Below are positions 1-7,441 of a stretch of 13,501 nt of DNA, piece by piece; position 1 is the first letter of the stretch; each line of letters starts with the position of its first letter. The stretch comes from JBGSKY01 sp041740995 (lineage in GTDB: Bacteria > Planctomycetota > Planctomycetia > Pirellulales > Pirellulaceae): assembly GCA_041740995.1 (NCBI GenBank), contig JBGSKY010000217.1, positions 1 through 13,501 on the forward strand, given 5' to 3'. The notes under the pieces were generated by a model that was not told the DNA's origin, did not search any database, and saw only the letters and a program-made list of their open reading frames with translations. Both the position numbers and the translations under genes were made by a program.

Positions 1-400
1 GCGCGGCATCGACGCGGAAGACGACTGGCAAGTGCTAGCCGGCAAGTATTTCAAGCATTTCGCTTCTATCAAGCTCTCTAGCAATCATCTCTCTGGGGTA
101 GATGTCGAGCTTCAAGCATTCAATTCGGTCAAATAATTGAAACAAGCTGCCCTTGAAGATGCCGCTCCGAACGGCTTGTTTCTAGAGTAAAAAATCTGAA
201 CTTGCGAAACTAGCAACCAGTTCCTCGAGTCTTGCTTTCGCTTTGACCGAATCAATCACGATGTCAATGTCCTGAGTCATCCGAGGCTCGACATAGGCAG
301 CACCGGTTAAGCCACCAGTCAGATGATAACGTATCTTGTGCTCGATTAAGATTGCGGTAAGTTTCGCCAGCGTTGTTTGAAAAATTTCAACCGCAAACAT
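1..400 (-). pseudogene. Nucleotidyltransferase (AbiEii/DUF6036-like), broken by two stops, runs off window
   Basis: The reading frame starts at ATG 400, or at an upstream TTG at 418. It gives a nucleotidyltransferase fold N-terminus: a strand ending in the LTGGLTGAAY glycine turn, then TQDIDIVID, the paired acidic metal-binding motif of minimal nucleotidyltransferases. The frame hits TAG at 182-184 right after a SSDFLL segment. The same frame then reads on as good family-like protein (KQAVRSGIFKG, then CLKLDIYPREMIARELDRSE) to a second TAG at 38-40, and stays open to the window edge. Continuous homology across both stops argues for one gene inactivated by two nonsense mutations, not a natural 72-78 residue protein. 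The start overlaps the end of the upstream 83-residue gene by 14 bases, a sign of translational coupling. Relatives act as toxins of toxin-antitoxin or abortive-infection pairs, or are uncharacterised. The substrate cannot be told from sequence. Confidence 0.8.
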
Positions 401-638
401 TGGCGAGCTGCTGTTCAATCAATTTCCGCACAATTGGCTCGCGGCCATAAAGTCGAAGGGCGACATGCAATTTCAACAAATTACTTGGAATCGGCCCAAG
501 CTCGCTTTTTACTTGACGCGATAACTGATTTCGCGTCCACTCAAACATCGCTGCCGATCTTGCGACCCGTTCGACCAGCGAGAGAGCATCGATGGCTTGC
601 TGATACGCTAATTCGATCGTTGAAACTTTGTCGAACAA
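387..638 (-). CDS. Small helical protein paired with the nucleotidyltransferase
   Basis: This is an 83-residue, probably all-helical, soluble protein rich in Arg, Leu and Glu, with no signal peptide or membrane segment. I do not recognise the family. Its 3' end overlaps the nucleotidyltransferase start by 14 bases, the layout of two-component modules in which a small first gene neutralises or guides the second. The start is uncertain. The only upstream candidate is TTG at 638; the first in-frame ATG, at 548, would remove 30 residues. The frame also stays open upstream into the 3' end of the cupredoxin gene, so the N-terminus could be longer or degraded. Since the partner is a pseudogene, this gene may no longer be under selection even though its frame is intact. 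An antitoxin-like or DNA-binding role is only a guess from context. Confidence 0.5.
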   Translation of the reverse strand: MFDKVSTIELAYQQAIDALSLVERVARSAAMFEWTRNQLSRQVKSELGPIPSNLLKLHVALRLYGREPIVRKLIEQQLANVCG

Positions 639-691
639 GATGCAACTTTCTGAACATTGACGACACGCTTGCCGAACCGCTTGAGCAGCGT

Positions 692-1513
692 TTATTGTGC
701 CTTGAAGGTGCTTGCTGGCAGTTTGACGATGCCCATGTCATTCATCCCGGGCTTCAGTGTCACTTCAATGACGCCCTTCTTCCACGCGATTTCCTTGCCG
801 TCCAAGGTTGCTTTTTCAATAAAACCGTCAGAGGCTTCGTGCCATATTTTCAGCTTTAATTCTTTATCAGCCAGCAGCTTCTCGATCAACAATTCGCCTT
901 TAGTATTGCTGATTCCGACGTAAGGTGTCTCGGCCACAATCAGATAGGCCTTCATCCACGGGTGAATGTTGCAATCAATTGGAGTCGGAGCGCGCTCGGC
1001 TTTTTTGACATCGAATTGCTGGCTTCCGCCAATGGGGATTATTTTGTTTGCTGCATCGTTGGCAAAGAAGTTGAAGTTGGCGTTGTGACCAGTCTGATCA
1101 GAGTTCTTAACGATGACGCTTCCGCCAGCAACTACAGAAAAAACGTGCGGTACGAAAACACAATTCACATTGTCGAGCACCGGCGGCGTTGCGGCCTGCT
1201 TCATTAAGTCTGGGTGAGCATCACTAGCCTCAAGCTTGCCTTTTGGATCGGGATAGACACACACATTGGCAATGCCTTTGGAATCGGGATCGACTACCAG
1301 AGCTTCCGTCATGACTTTGCCCGTATGTGCGGTAACACACCAAGGATCACGTGCCATATCAATGGTGGCAGGCAATGGTAGTTCGTCAGAATCGTAGACA
1401 AAGGTCATCTTCAGATCGGCCCATTCAGCGGCACGAGCCACCGGCAGAGTAAAGTAGCTCAATGGTGAGACCAAGAGAAGCAGTGACAAGCGTCGAAAAG
1501 TTGTTGATTTCAT
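692..1513 (-). CDS. Exported cupredoxin-like copper protein
   Basis: The protein has 273 residues and starts at ATG 1513, with AAAGGA about 6 bases upstream as ribosome binding site. Residues 1-28 form a signal peptide (basic FRR, hydrophobic LLLLVSP core, ARA-A cleavage site), so the product is periplasmic or outside the cell. A cupredoxin fold lies around residues 115-195. The likely type-1 copper ligands are His143 (TGHNANF), Cys181, His184 and Met187 (CNIHPWM), in the right order and spacing for an azurin/plastocyanin-like site. The remaining ~80 residues are a beta-rich tail (KLKIWHEASDGF) like the carboxypeptidase-regulatory-type domain found in proteins often annotated 'methylamine utilization protein'. 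No methylamine dehydrogenase or MauG gene is nearby, so that name would be misleading. Electron transfer is the plausible role; the partner is unknown. A 178-base gap separates it from the glyS cluster, so it probably has its own promoter. Confidence 0.8.
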   Translation of the reverse strand: MKSTTFRRLSLLLLVSPLSYFTLPVARAAEWADLKMTFVYDSDELPLPATIDMARDPWCVTAHTGKVMTEALVVDPDSKGIANVCVYPDPKGKLEASDAHPDLMKQAATPPVLDNVNCVFVPHVFSVVAGGSVIVKNSDQTGHNANFNFFANDAANKIIPIGGSQQFDVKKAERAPTPIDCNIHPWMKAYLIVAETPYVGISNTKGELLIEKLLADKELKLKIWHEASDGFIEKATLDGKEIAWKKGVIEVTLKPGMNDMGIVKLPASTFKAQ

Positions 1514-1691
1514 GATGTTTCCTTTGATATTTCAGCGAGATTAGATTGCTTTAAGTGCAAACATTCGCGACGGTGGGACGTATCTCTCGGAGAGCGATAC
1601 TGCAACATAACTGTACTCCGAGCCACGCTTACAGTCCACCACTGCGGCGGCAAATTCGAGCGAGCAAAGCGAGCTTCGGGCAAGATTTCGA

Positions 1692-2057
1692 CTACTTGCC
1701 AACCACGCCACGGACTTCGGCGACCGGCGGCGCCATTCCGTTGAATTCTTCGAGTTTCAGGTCCGCAAAAATGCTGCGGACACTCTTCAGCGAGATCACT
1801 CCTGAATCGGAATCGACATGATAACTCGCCAAGGAACGAGTCGTAGCATCCATGACAATGACCTGCGTCCGACCGTTGGGCAATAATTGAACATTGCAAA
1901 TGATGTCACCCGCCGAGGAAGCGGAGGCGGATGTCGATGCTCCGGGTAACGATGGAATCCCACCGAGCGGCTGTTGCGATTGGACTGGCGTCAAAAACCA
2001 AGGGGCCGCCAAGATCGCTAGGCAAGCGACCAATAAAAAAACGATTCGGCTTCGCAT
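1692..2057 (-). CDS. Small exported protein of a planctomycete-type family, function unknown
   Basis: The protein has 121 residues from ATG 2057, which has GGAG 8 bases upstream; a GTG at 2066 would add three residues. The N-terminus is a signal peptide or membrane anchor (MRSR, then a hydrophobic stretch to about residue 26). A short Pro/Ser/Ala-rich linker follows, then a compact beta-rich region of about 75 residues reading like QVIVMDATTRSLASYHVD and ISLKSVRSI. From memory, proteins with this 'valid-data plus SLAVYHID / LKSVRNI' pattern are frequent in planctomycetes and unannotated. The gene starts 29 bases after the glyS stop on the same strand, so it is probably the last gene of the prfA-prmC-glyS unit, although an exported protein there is unexpected. 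No catalytic motif is visible. Confidence 0.7.
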   Translation of the reverse strand: MRSRIVFLLVACLAILAAPWFLTPVQSQQPLGGIPSLPGASTSASASSAGDIICNVQLLPNGRTQVIVMDATTRSLASYHVDSDSGVISLKSVRSIFADLKLEEFNGMAPPVAEVRGVVGK

Positions 2058-2086
2058 CACTGACACTCCGTTGGCAAGTTAGTTGT

Positions 2087-3706
2087 TTAACCTTGAACTT
2101 TTGACATGATTTCTTGAACGACTTCGCTTTTGTGCACACGCCATTGCTGTAACGTATCACGATCGCGGATGGTCACCGTGCCGTCAGTGACCGTTTGACC
2201 ATCGACAGTGATACAGTACGGCGTTCCCGCTTCGTCCTGACGTCGATAACGCCGTCCGACCGCACCTTTTTCATCATAAAATGCGTTGCAATTGCGTTTG
2301 AGCTGGCCGTAAATCTCCTGTGCGACTTCCGGCATTCCATCTTTTTTCACGAGCGGAAAAACCGCCGCTTTGATCGGTGCGATGCGCGGGTGCAGCCGCA
2401 TGACGACACGGGATTGTGGCTTGCCGTTTTCGTCAGGCGCTTCGTCCTCACAATACGCTTCGCACAGAAATGCAAGGGCTGCTCGATCCGCACCCGCCGA
2501 AGGCTCAATCACATGCGGAATATATTTTTCATTGGTCAGGTTATCGCGATAGCTCAGGTCTCTGCCGCTGCCTCGATGCTTGGGCTGGCCGTCCGGCCCC
2601 ATTTCGACCTGCAACGGTCGCGTTTTGGGATCAAGCTTGCCTTCCATGTGCGATCGCAAATCGAAATCGCCGCGATGCGCGACACCTTCTAGCTCGCCAA
2701 ACTCGCCGGGACTTAAAAACGGAAACGCATACTCGATATCCGCCGTACCGACCGAGTAGTGACTCAACTCACTCTCCTCGTGTTCGCGTAATCGAAGACG
2801 TTCGCCTGCAAGGCCGAGCGAGGTGTACCATTCCATCCGGCGATTTCGCCAGTAGCTGTACCACTGACGCGATTGCTCTGGATGACAAAAAAATTCGATT
2901 TCCATCTGCTCGAATTCCCGCGAGCGGAAGATAAAGTTCCGAGGGGTGATTTCATTACGGAAACTCTTGCCAACTTGAGCCACGCCAAACGGAATCGAAA
3001 CTCGCGTACTGTCTAATACATTCTTGAAGTTTACAAAAATGCCCTGCGCGGTCTCAGGCCTCAGAAACGCGGCTCCTTCCTCGCCCGATAACGCACCGAC
3101 GTAAGTCTTGAACATCAGATTGAACTCACGAGGCGTCGTCAGCGTTCCGAGCGCACCGGCATCTGGCGCCAAAACCATAGGCATCTCGATAGGATCAATT
3201 TTATCGAGTGATAAAAATCCCGCCGACCATTGCAATTGATCCGCGTCCTTCGAACGCATGTTGAAATATTTCAATGCCCGCCGTTCGGTTTCCTCGAGCT
3301 CGGTTTCGACATCCGCCAAAGTGGAAATAAAAATCTTCTGCCCTTTAGCCTCAACCCAGCGACCACGGACTTGATCGAAGCGATAACGTTTTTTGGACTC
3401 GCGGCAATCGACCATGAAGTCATGGAACAGGTCATAATGCCCTGAGCATTTCCAGACCTGGGGATGCATAAGAATCGTACAGTCTAGGCCAACCATCTCA
3501 TAACATGACGGTGCACCGGAGGGCTGAATCATCTCATTATGGCCGGCGCACATGTCGCTCCACCAAGCGTTTTTCACATTGCGTTTTAGCTCGACACCCA
3601 ATGGCCCATAGTCCCAAAAACCGTTCATACCGCCGTATATTTCGCTCGATTGGAACAAAAATCCGCGACGTTTGCACAGCGAGACAAGCTTTTCCATACT
3701 GATCAT
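2087..3706 (-). CDS. glyS: Glycine-tRNA ligase, alpha2 (single-chain) type
   Basis: The enzyme charges tRNA-Gly with glycine using ATP, as a cytoplasmic homodimer. The sequence is 539 residues from ATG 3706, which has AGG about 10 bases upstream. The frame is open further upstream, but that part would overlap prmC and does not look like the family, whose proteins begin MEKLVSLCKRRGF-like. Class II synthetase landmarks are present: WDYGPLGVEL near residues 31-40, FLRPETAQG at 214-222, and motif 2 at 249-269 (FRNE then RSREFEQME). Motif 3-like SAGADRAALA comes near the end of the catalytic domain, and a C-terminal anticodon-binding domain starts around HPRIAPIKAAV. This is the eukaryote/Thermus-like alpha2 enzyme, not the alpha2beta2 glyQ/glyS pair of E. 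coli; some databases use glyQS for this form. It lies 44 bases downstream of prmC. Confidence 0.96.
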   Translation of the reverse strand: MISMEKLVSLCKRRGFLFQSSEIYGGMNGFWDYGPLGVELKRNVKNAWWSDMCAGHNEMIQPSGAPSCYEMVGLDCTILMHPQVWKCSGHYDLFHDFMVDCRESKKRYRFDQVRGRWVEAKGQKIFISTLADVETELEETERRALKYFNMRSKDADQLQWSAGFLSLDKIDPIEMPMVLAPDAGALGTLTTPREFNLMFKTYVGALSGEEGAAFLRPETAQGIFVNFKNVLDSTRVSIPFGVAQVGKSFRNEITPRNFIFRSREFEQMEIEFFCHPEQSRQWYSYWRNRRMEWYTSLGLAGERLRLREHEESELSHYSVGTADIEYAFPFLSPGEFGELEGVAHRGDFDLRSHMEGKLDPKTRPLQVEMGPDGQPKHRGSGRDLSYRDNLTNEKYIPHVIEPSAGADRAALAFLCEAYCEDEAPDENGKPQSRVVMRLHPRIAPIKAAVFPLVKKDGMPEVAQEIYGQLKRNCNAFYDEKGAVGRRYRRQDEAGTPYCITVDGQTVTDGTVTIRDRDTLQQWRVHKSEVVQEIMSKVQG

Positions 3707-3750
3707 GTGATTCAACCTGATGTTTCTTTTTTGAGCGTATCCGAAAGGGA

Positions 3751-4650
3751 TTAGATCGTTTTCGACAAGCACTTTGTGGCCTGAAGGACCCGTTGGTGGC
3801 CGGCGAGATCTTTCAGTATTCGGACGTTCGACCAACGCTTTTCATCTGCAAAAATTTCTCGAACTTGATCCGCAATACTGGGTGACATTTCAATCAACAC
3901 ACTGCCCTGCTCCAGCAATCGGTCATATGCTTGAGCTTCGATTTTCGCGATGATCTCGGTTCCGTTCGCCCCAGCAAGCAATGCCACTTCCGGCTCAAAT
4001 TGCCGAACGCTGCGATCAAGCTTCTCAAATTCTGCTTGACTGATATAAGGCGGATTTGAAAGAATCAAATCGAACTTCACCGCCTCTGGCAGCCCCTCCA
4101 AAAGGTCGCCTTGAAGGAGCGAAATACGATCTTCTAATCCATGTTGAGCGACATTTCTTTTGGCCAGGTCCAAAGTCGCTGGAACAATGTCAACTGCCGT
4201 CAGCGATGCATCTGCGAATTGTTTTGCGAACGCTATCGCGACACAGCCGCTGCCGGTACATAAGTCTGCAACTTCCAACCGTCGGCCCGTTGCAGCACGC
4301 CTGATTTTCGCCAGGTCCAAACCAGCCAGCACCAAATGCTCCGTTTCCGGGCGTGGGATTAAACAATCGGAATTGACGATGAACGAGAGTGAGTAAAACT
4401 CTTTGCTGCCAACCAGATAGGCAACAGGCGACCCTTCGCTGCGACGTTTGACCATTTCGCGAAAGGCGGTTTTCGTAGCCTGATCAGGCTCGCTTTCGAA
4501 GGCCGTGTAGAGCTCAATACGACGGCAACCTTTGGCGTGCGCCAGAAGGACCTCAGCATCCAGTCTGGGTGAATCTGAGCCATGCTTCTTCAGAAATTCG
4601 GAAGTCCAACTCAACAGCTTTCCGATCGTCCAGACTTCCGTTTGCGTCAT
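3751..4650 (-). CDS. prmC: Peptide chain release factor N5-glutamine methyltransferase
   Basis: PrmC uses S-adenosylmethionine to methylate the glutamine of the GGQ motif in release factors 1 and 2, which raises termination efficiency. The sequence is 299 residues from ATG 4650; a TTG at 4665 would add five residues and lacks support. An N-terminal helical release-factor-binding domain spans about 1-80. A linker with the family-typical IPRPETE follows at 99-105. The methyltransferase domain has the SAM-binding glycine loop DLCTGSGC at 129-136 and the substrate-binding NPPY at 199-202. Length and motif order are normal for the family. It follows prfA by 74 bases and precedes glyS by 44 bases. 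The prfA-prmC neighbourhood is widely conserved because the two products act together. Confidence 0.95.
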   Translation of the reverse strand: MTQTEVWTIGKLLSWTSEFLKKHGSDSPRLDAEVLLAHAKGCRRIELYTAFESEPDQATKTAFREMVKRRSEGSPVAYLVGSKEFYSLSFIVNSDCLIPRPETEHLVLAGLDLAKIRRAATGRRLEVADLCTGSGCVAIAFAKQFADASLTAVDIVPATLDLAKRNVAQHGLEDRISLLQGDLLEGLPEAVKFDLILSNPPYISQAEFEKLDRSVRQFEPEVALLAGANGTEIIAKIEAQAYDRLLEQGSVLIEMSPSIADQVREIFADEKRWSNVRILKDLAGHQRVLQATKCLSKTI

Positions 4651-4724
4651 ATCATTTTTATCCAAAGCGGCTGGTCGTCGATGGCGTCAACAATTACTAC
4701 CGCCACTGCAGTTCACAGCAAAAC

Positions 4725-5798
4725 TTATTCGTCCATGTCGCCGCGAAGCTGATCGCGTTCATATTCTAAGAGAGCGTCGGTAATCGGTTGCACTTGGCCT
4801 GTCATGACCTGGTCTAATTTATAAAGGGTCAAATTGATGCGGTGATCTGTCAATCGATTCTGAGGAAAATTGTAAGTCCGAATTCTTGCGCTTCGATCGC
4901 CAGACCCGGACAAGCTTTGCCGTTCGCTGGATCGTTTCTTTTCCTCTTCGGCCCGTTTGACTTCATACAACCGCGTCTTCAAAACTCGCAGCGCGCGAGC
5001 AAGATTTTTGTGCTGACTCTTTTCGTCCTGACACTGGACAGCAATTCCACTCTCCAAATGCGTCAGTCTAATCGCTGACTCGGTCTTGTTAACGTGCTGG
5101 CCACCAGGACCGGAAGCGCAAAACTTATCAATCCGGTAATCGTCTGGTTTCAAATCGATTTCGACGTCTTCTGGCTCAGGCATTACAACAACGGTCGCGG
5201 CCGAAGTGTGCACGCGGCCTTGTGTTTCGGTTTCAGGAACGCGCTGGACGCGATGACCGCCGCTTTCGAATTGCATTTCGCGATAAACGCCTTCGCCTTC
5301 GAACGCCATGACCAATTCCTTGAAGCCGCCGCGCTCGCTGACGCTGGAGTCCATGACCTCGACCTTCCAACCTTTGTTGGCCGCGTGGTGGGTGTACATT
5401 TCATACAGATCGCGTGCAAACAATGCCGCTTCTTCACCGCCAGTGCCCGCTCGAATTTCAAAGACACAACGCATGCGGTTGGCATCCTCGCCACCGATTG
5501 TGAAGTCAAGCAATTCCCGCCAAAGCGATTCTCGCTCACTCCGCACACGCTCCAGTTCTTCAACCGCCATCGCTTTTTCGTCGGAATCGCTGGAGTTGCT
5601 CATCTCGGTCAGATCGCGAATCTCGTCCGACAGCTTCCGATATTGGCGATATTTTGCAGCCAGTTTCGACAGCGCACCGTGCTCGCGCATAACTGTGGCA
5701 ATTTTGTTCGAGTCAGCCAGCACAACTGGATCGGACATTTGCGCTTCCAAAAGCTCGAACTTTGCAAGCGACTCATCAAGTTGTTCGCGGATTTTCAT
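4725..5798 (-). CDS. prfA: Peptide chain release factor 1
   Basis: RF1 reads stop codons UAA and UAG in the ribosomal A site and triggers peptide release. The protein has 357 residues, a normal length. The N-terminal helical domain runs to about residue 105. The stop-codon recognition tripeptide of the PxT type is at 188-190 (PET, within RVQRVPET), which marks RF1 as opposed to the SPF of RF2. The catalytic GGQ is at 232-234 inside SGPGGQHVNKTESA. The C-terminal domain has the usual basic KSQHKN and RTYNFPQNR segments. The start at ATG 5798 agrees with family N-termini. An intrinsic terminator lies just upstream, so prfA should be transcribed separately from rpmE, probably as the head of prfA-prmC-glyS. 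I saw no convincing promoter in the short gap. Confidence 0.97.
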   Translation of the reverse strand: MKIREQLDESLAKFELLEAQMSDPVVLADSNKIATVMREHGALSKLAAKYRQYRKLSDEIRDLTEMSNSSDSDEKAMAVEELERVRSERESLWRELLDFTIGGEDANRMRCVFEIRAGTGGEEAALFARDLYEMYTHHAANKGWKVEVMDSSVSERGGFKELVMAFEGEGVYREMQFESGGHRVQRVPETETQGRVHTSAATVVVMPEPEDVEIDLKPDDYRIDKFCASGPGGQHVNKTESAIRLTHLESGIAVQCQDEKSQHKNLARALRVLKTRLYEVKRAEEEKKRSSERQSLSGSGDRSARIRTYNFPQNRLTDHRINLTLYKLDQVMTGQVQPITDALLEYERDQLRGDMDE

Positions 5799-5850
5799 GA
5801 GCCAAACGCAGTATTATTAGAAATCGATACGAGAACAGGATGGGAAATCA

Positions 5851-5907
5851 GTAAACAAAAACCGCCGTGCTCGCCAACGAGTTTTACGTTAGCAATCAAC
5901 GGCGGTT
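5851..5907 (-). terminator. Rho-independent terminator of rpmE
   Basis: Read on the minus strand, a perfect 9-bp stem (AACCGCCGT pairing with ACGGCGGTT, arms at 5899-5907 and 5860-5868) is followed at once by a T-rich run (TTTTTGTTT, across the stem end to about 5852). The 30-base loop holds a second small hairpin, CTCG-4-CGAG at 5870-5881. It begins 23 bases after the rpmE stop and sits before prfA, so it should separate the two transcripts. Confidence 0.75.
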
Positions 5908-5929
5908 AGACATATACAGTTCGTCGTAG

Positions 5930-6178
5930 CTATTTCTTTTTCTTAACAGCCTTCTTAGGCGATTGCAGCGATGCGTAAGTGCCAGCCGCAAATTTGGTTT
6001 GGAATTTCTCAATACGACCGGCTGTATCGACAAATTTCAGCTTGCCTGTGTAAAACGGATGGCATTCCGAGCAAATGTCGATCTTCATTTCCTTGCGTGT
6101 GCTGCCGGTCACAAAGGCCGCGCCACAACTGCAAGTCACTTGCGTTTGGTAATATTTAGGGTGGATGTCTGTCTTCAT
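5930..6178 (-). CDS. rpmE: Large ribosomal subunit protein L31 (zinc form)
   Basis: The protein has 82 residues and starts MKTDIHPKYY, the standard L31 opening. It carries the zinc-binding cysteines of the C+ form: Cys16, Cys18, Cys36 and Cys39 (TCSCG, then ICSECHPFYTG). It ends in a lysine-rich tail (KKAVKKKK), longer than the usual ~70 residues. L31 sits at the central protuberance and bridges the subunits. An AGG lies about 10 bases before ATG 6178. It is followed by an intrinsic terminator and then prfA; rpmE-prfA-prmC order is common in bacteria. In species that also have a zinc-free L31 paralogue the zinc form is swapped under Zur control; no paralogue or Zur site is visible here. Confidence 0.96.
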   Translation of the reverse strand: MKTDIHPKYYQTQVTCSCGAAFVTGSTRKEMKIDICSECHPFYTGKLKFVDTAGRIEKFQTKFAAGTYASLQSPKKAVKKKK

Positions 6179-6335
6179 CGATCGGCTAACCTAGTGGAAT
6201 AATCCCGGTCTAGCAAGCTTGAAGGATACAAGCGGCTTTTCGGAGGAAAAATAGTACCGTTTTTCTTGCAACTCTTCAAGCCCAACCGCTTATTGTTCGT
6301 TCAACAAGGGTGAATTACCATCTGCGATACATCAC

Positions 6336-6359
6336 CCAGCGTGTAATAATATGCGCTGG
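6336..6359. other. Dyad symmetry in the rpmE / CHRD divergent intergenic region
   Basis: CCAGCG at 6336-6341 and CGCTGG at 6354-6359 form a perfect 6-bp inverted repeat around an AT-rich 12-base centre. It lies between the divergent starts of rpmE (6178) and the CHRD gene (6466), about 107 bases before the latter. A TATACT suited to a -10 box is at 6413-6418 on the plus strand but has no good -35. The dyad could be an operator or chance; function unknown. Confidence 0.25.
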
Positions 6360-6465
6360 TCTTGATTGAAAATCGCTTTTAAAAGATGGCGCCATAACGG
6401 AACGGTTTCGGCTATACTCCCGTTGCGTTTTATCCTTCCAGCATTCTAGTTTATTGGATTTTTCT

Positions 6466-7059
6466 ATGAAGTACGCGGTCTTTTCCTTATGTTTGCTGTT
6501 CTCAACAGCAGTCAATTTCGCTTCCGCAGCAATCATCAATTTCGATCTTGTCGGATCAGGCGGTTCCGGCCTACTGGGCAGCAACGAAAACCCAAGCGTC
6601 GCTGGCGGCGGCAGCGGCGGTAAAATCGGAGCTGGGATTTTTCTTGACGATGCAACCAATTTGCTCACAATCAACGTCGGCTGGGGTAGCGGCAACGGCT
6701 TCACTGACTTGACAGGCAACGCCGTTGCGATGCACATTCATGATGCTGGGACCGCGAGCTTTACCGCCAACGGCGGAGTCATCGTTCCACTAGACAGTGT
6801 GGCCGGCTTCAACAGTTCACTCAGCAATGGTGGATTTCAAGGTAGCGTTACCTTGACCGCAACTCAAACTTCCCAGATACAAACCGGACGGTTTTACTTA
6901 AACGCACACACGGCAGCTAACGGGGGAGGCGAAATTCGCGGCAACTTGGTCGTATCAGCTGTTCCCGAGCCTGGCGCAATCGCATTGCTTGCATTTGGCA
7001 TGACAGCGGCAGTCGCAAGTCGTTACCGACGGAAATCTCAAGGCAAATCGCCTGAATAA
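6466..7059 (+). CDS. CHRD-domain protein with PEP-CTERM anchor
   Basis: The protein has 197 residues from ATG 6466; an in-frame TTG at 6454 is less likely because MKYAVFSLCLLF is a clean signal-peptide start. The signal peptide ends near residue 21 (ASA-A). The body is a CHRD domain: AMHIHDAG and FYLNAHTAANGGGEIRG are the two hallmark His-containing segments of this chordin-related fold, whose biochemical role in bacteria is not established. The C-terminus (166-197) is a PEP-CTERM sorting signal: VPEP, a hydrophobic helix (GAIALLAFGMTAAVA) and a basic tail (SRYRRK). Such proteins are normally processed by an exosortase and delivered to the cell surface or extracellular matrix. It is a single plus-strand gene between minus-strand housekeeping genes and converges on gatC with a 21-base gap. 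Confidence 0.9.
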   Translation: MKYAVFSLCLLFSTAVNFASAAIINFDLVGSGGSGLLGSNENPSVAGGGSGGKIGAGIFLDDATNLLTINVGWGSGNGFTDLTGNAVAMHIHDAGTASFTANGGVIVPLDSVAGFNSSLSNGGFQGSVTLTATQTSQIQTGRFYLNAHTAANGGGEIRGNLVVSAVPEPGAIALLAFGMTAAVASRYRRKSQGKSPE

Positions 7060-7080
7060 CGCGAATGAACAATGAGATTC

Positions 7081-7365
7081 TCAGAGAACGGCGGGCACCA
7101 CGAAGCACTCGCCGTCACTCTCGGGGGCGTTTTTTAGGGCCGACTCTCTAGGGAGCGAGACACCTAGCTTGTCGGGCACGATCGCATTGGTTAATTCGAC
7201 GGCGTGAACCATTGGGTCGACTGAAGAAATGTCGACCTCATTCAATTGATCTGCCAAGTCGAGCATATTGCCAAGCTGTACTGTCAATTCGTCGATCTCG
7301 GTCTCGCTGAACGACAGCCGAGCTAGCTTCGCAATTCGAATGACTTGATCACGATCGATGCTCAT
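7081..7365 (-). CDS. gatC: Asp-tRNA(Asn)/Glu-tRNA(Gln) amidotransferase subunit C
   Basis: GatC is the small subunit that holds GatA and GatB together in the complex converting Glu-tRNA-Gln (and Asp-tRNA-Asn) to the correct Gln- or Asn-tRNA. The protein has 94 residues. Family features are the opening helix (VIRIAKLARLSFSETEID), the ML-DLADQLNEVD segment near the middle, and the C-terminal loop with VSLPRESALKNAPES that threads into the partners. The start at ATG 7363-7365 has no Shine-Dalgarno sequence. It lies 76 bases after rpmB on the same strand. gatA does not follow: the next gene downstream is the convergent CHRD gene, so gatA and gatB must lie elsewhere. Confidence 0.94.
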   Translation of the reverse strand: MSIDRDQVIRIAKLARLSFSETEIDELTVQLGNMLDLADQLNEVDISSVDPMVHAVELTNAIVPDKLGVSLPRESALKNAPESDGECFVVPAVL

Positions 7366-7441
7366 AGTAATCTCGCGGGCACGGAGAGCGTTTCGGCCGA
7401 TGACGCTGACTTGCAGACGCTAAACGCTGCAGTTCTAAAAG

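Noticed and set aside
1610..1635. ACTGTA-N14-TACAGT dyad upstream of the cupredoxin gene, resembling a BlaI/CopY-type operator
   Set aside because: Arms of only 6 bases in a 178-base gap are expected by chance, and spacing does not match known operators. No regulator gene is nearby.
3707..3835. N-terminal extension of glycyl-tRNA synthetase to 582 residues
   Set aside because: It lies partly inside prmC in another frame and the added 43 residues do not resemble the family.
5094..5909. 271-codon open frame on the plus strand
   Set aside because: It is antisense to prfA across its length and has no family-like motifs; a shadow of the prfA codon pattern.
7060..7095. Small hairpin between the convergent CHRD gene and gatC as a terminator
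   Set aside because: The stem is only 4 bp and no T-run follows on either strand.
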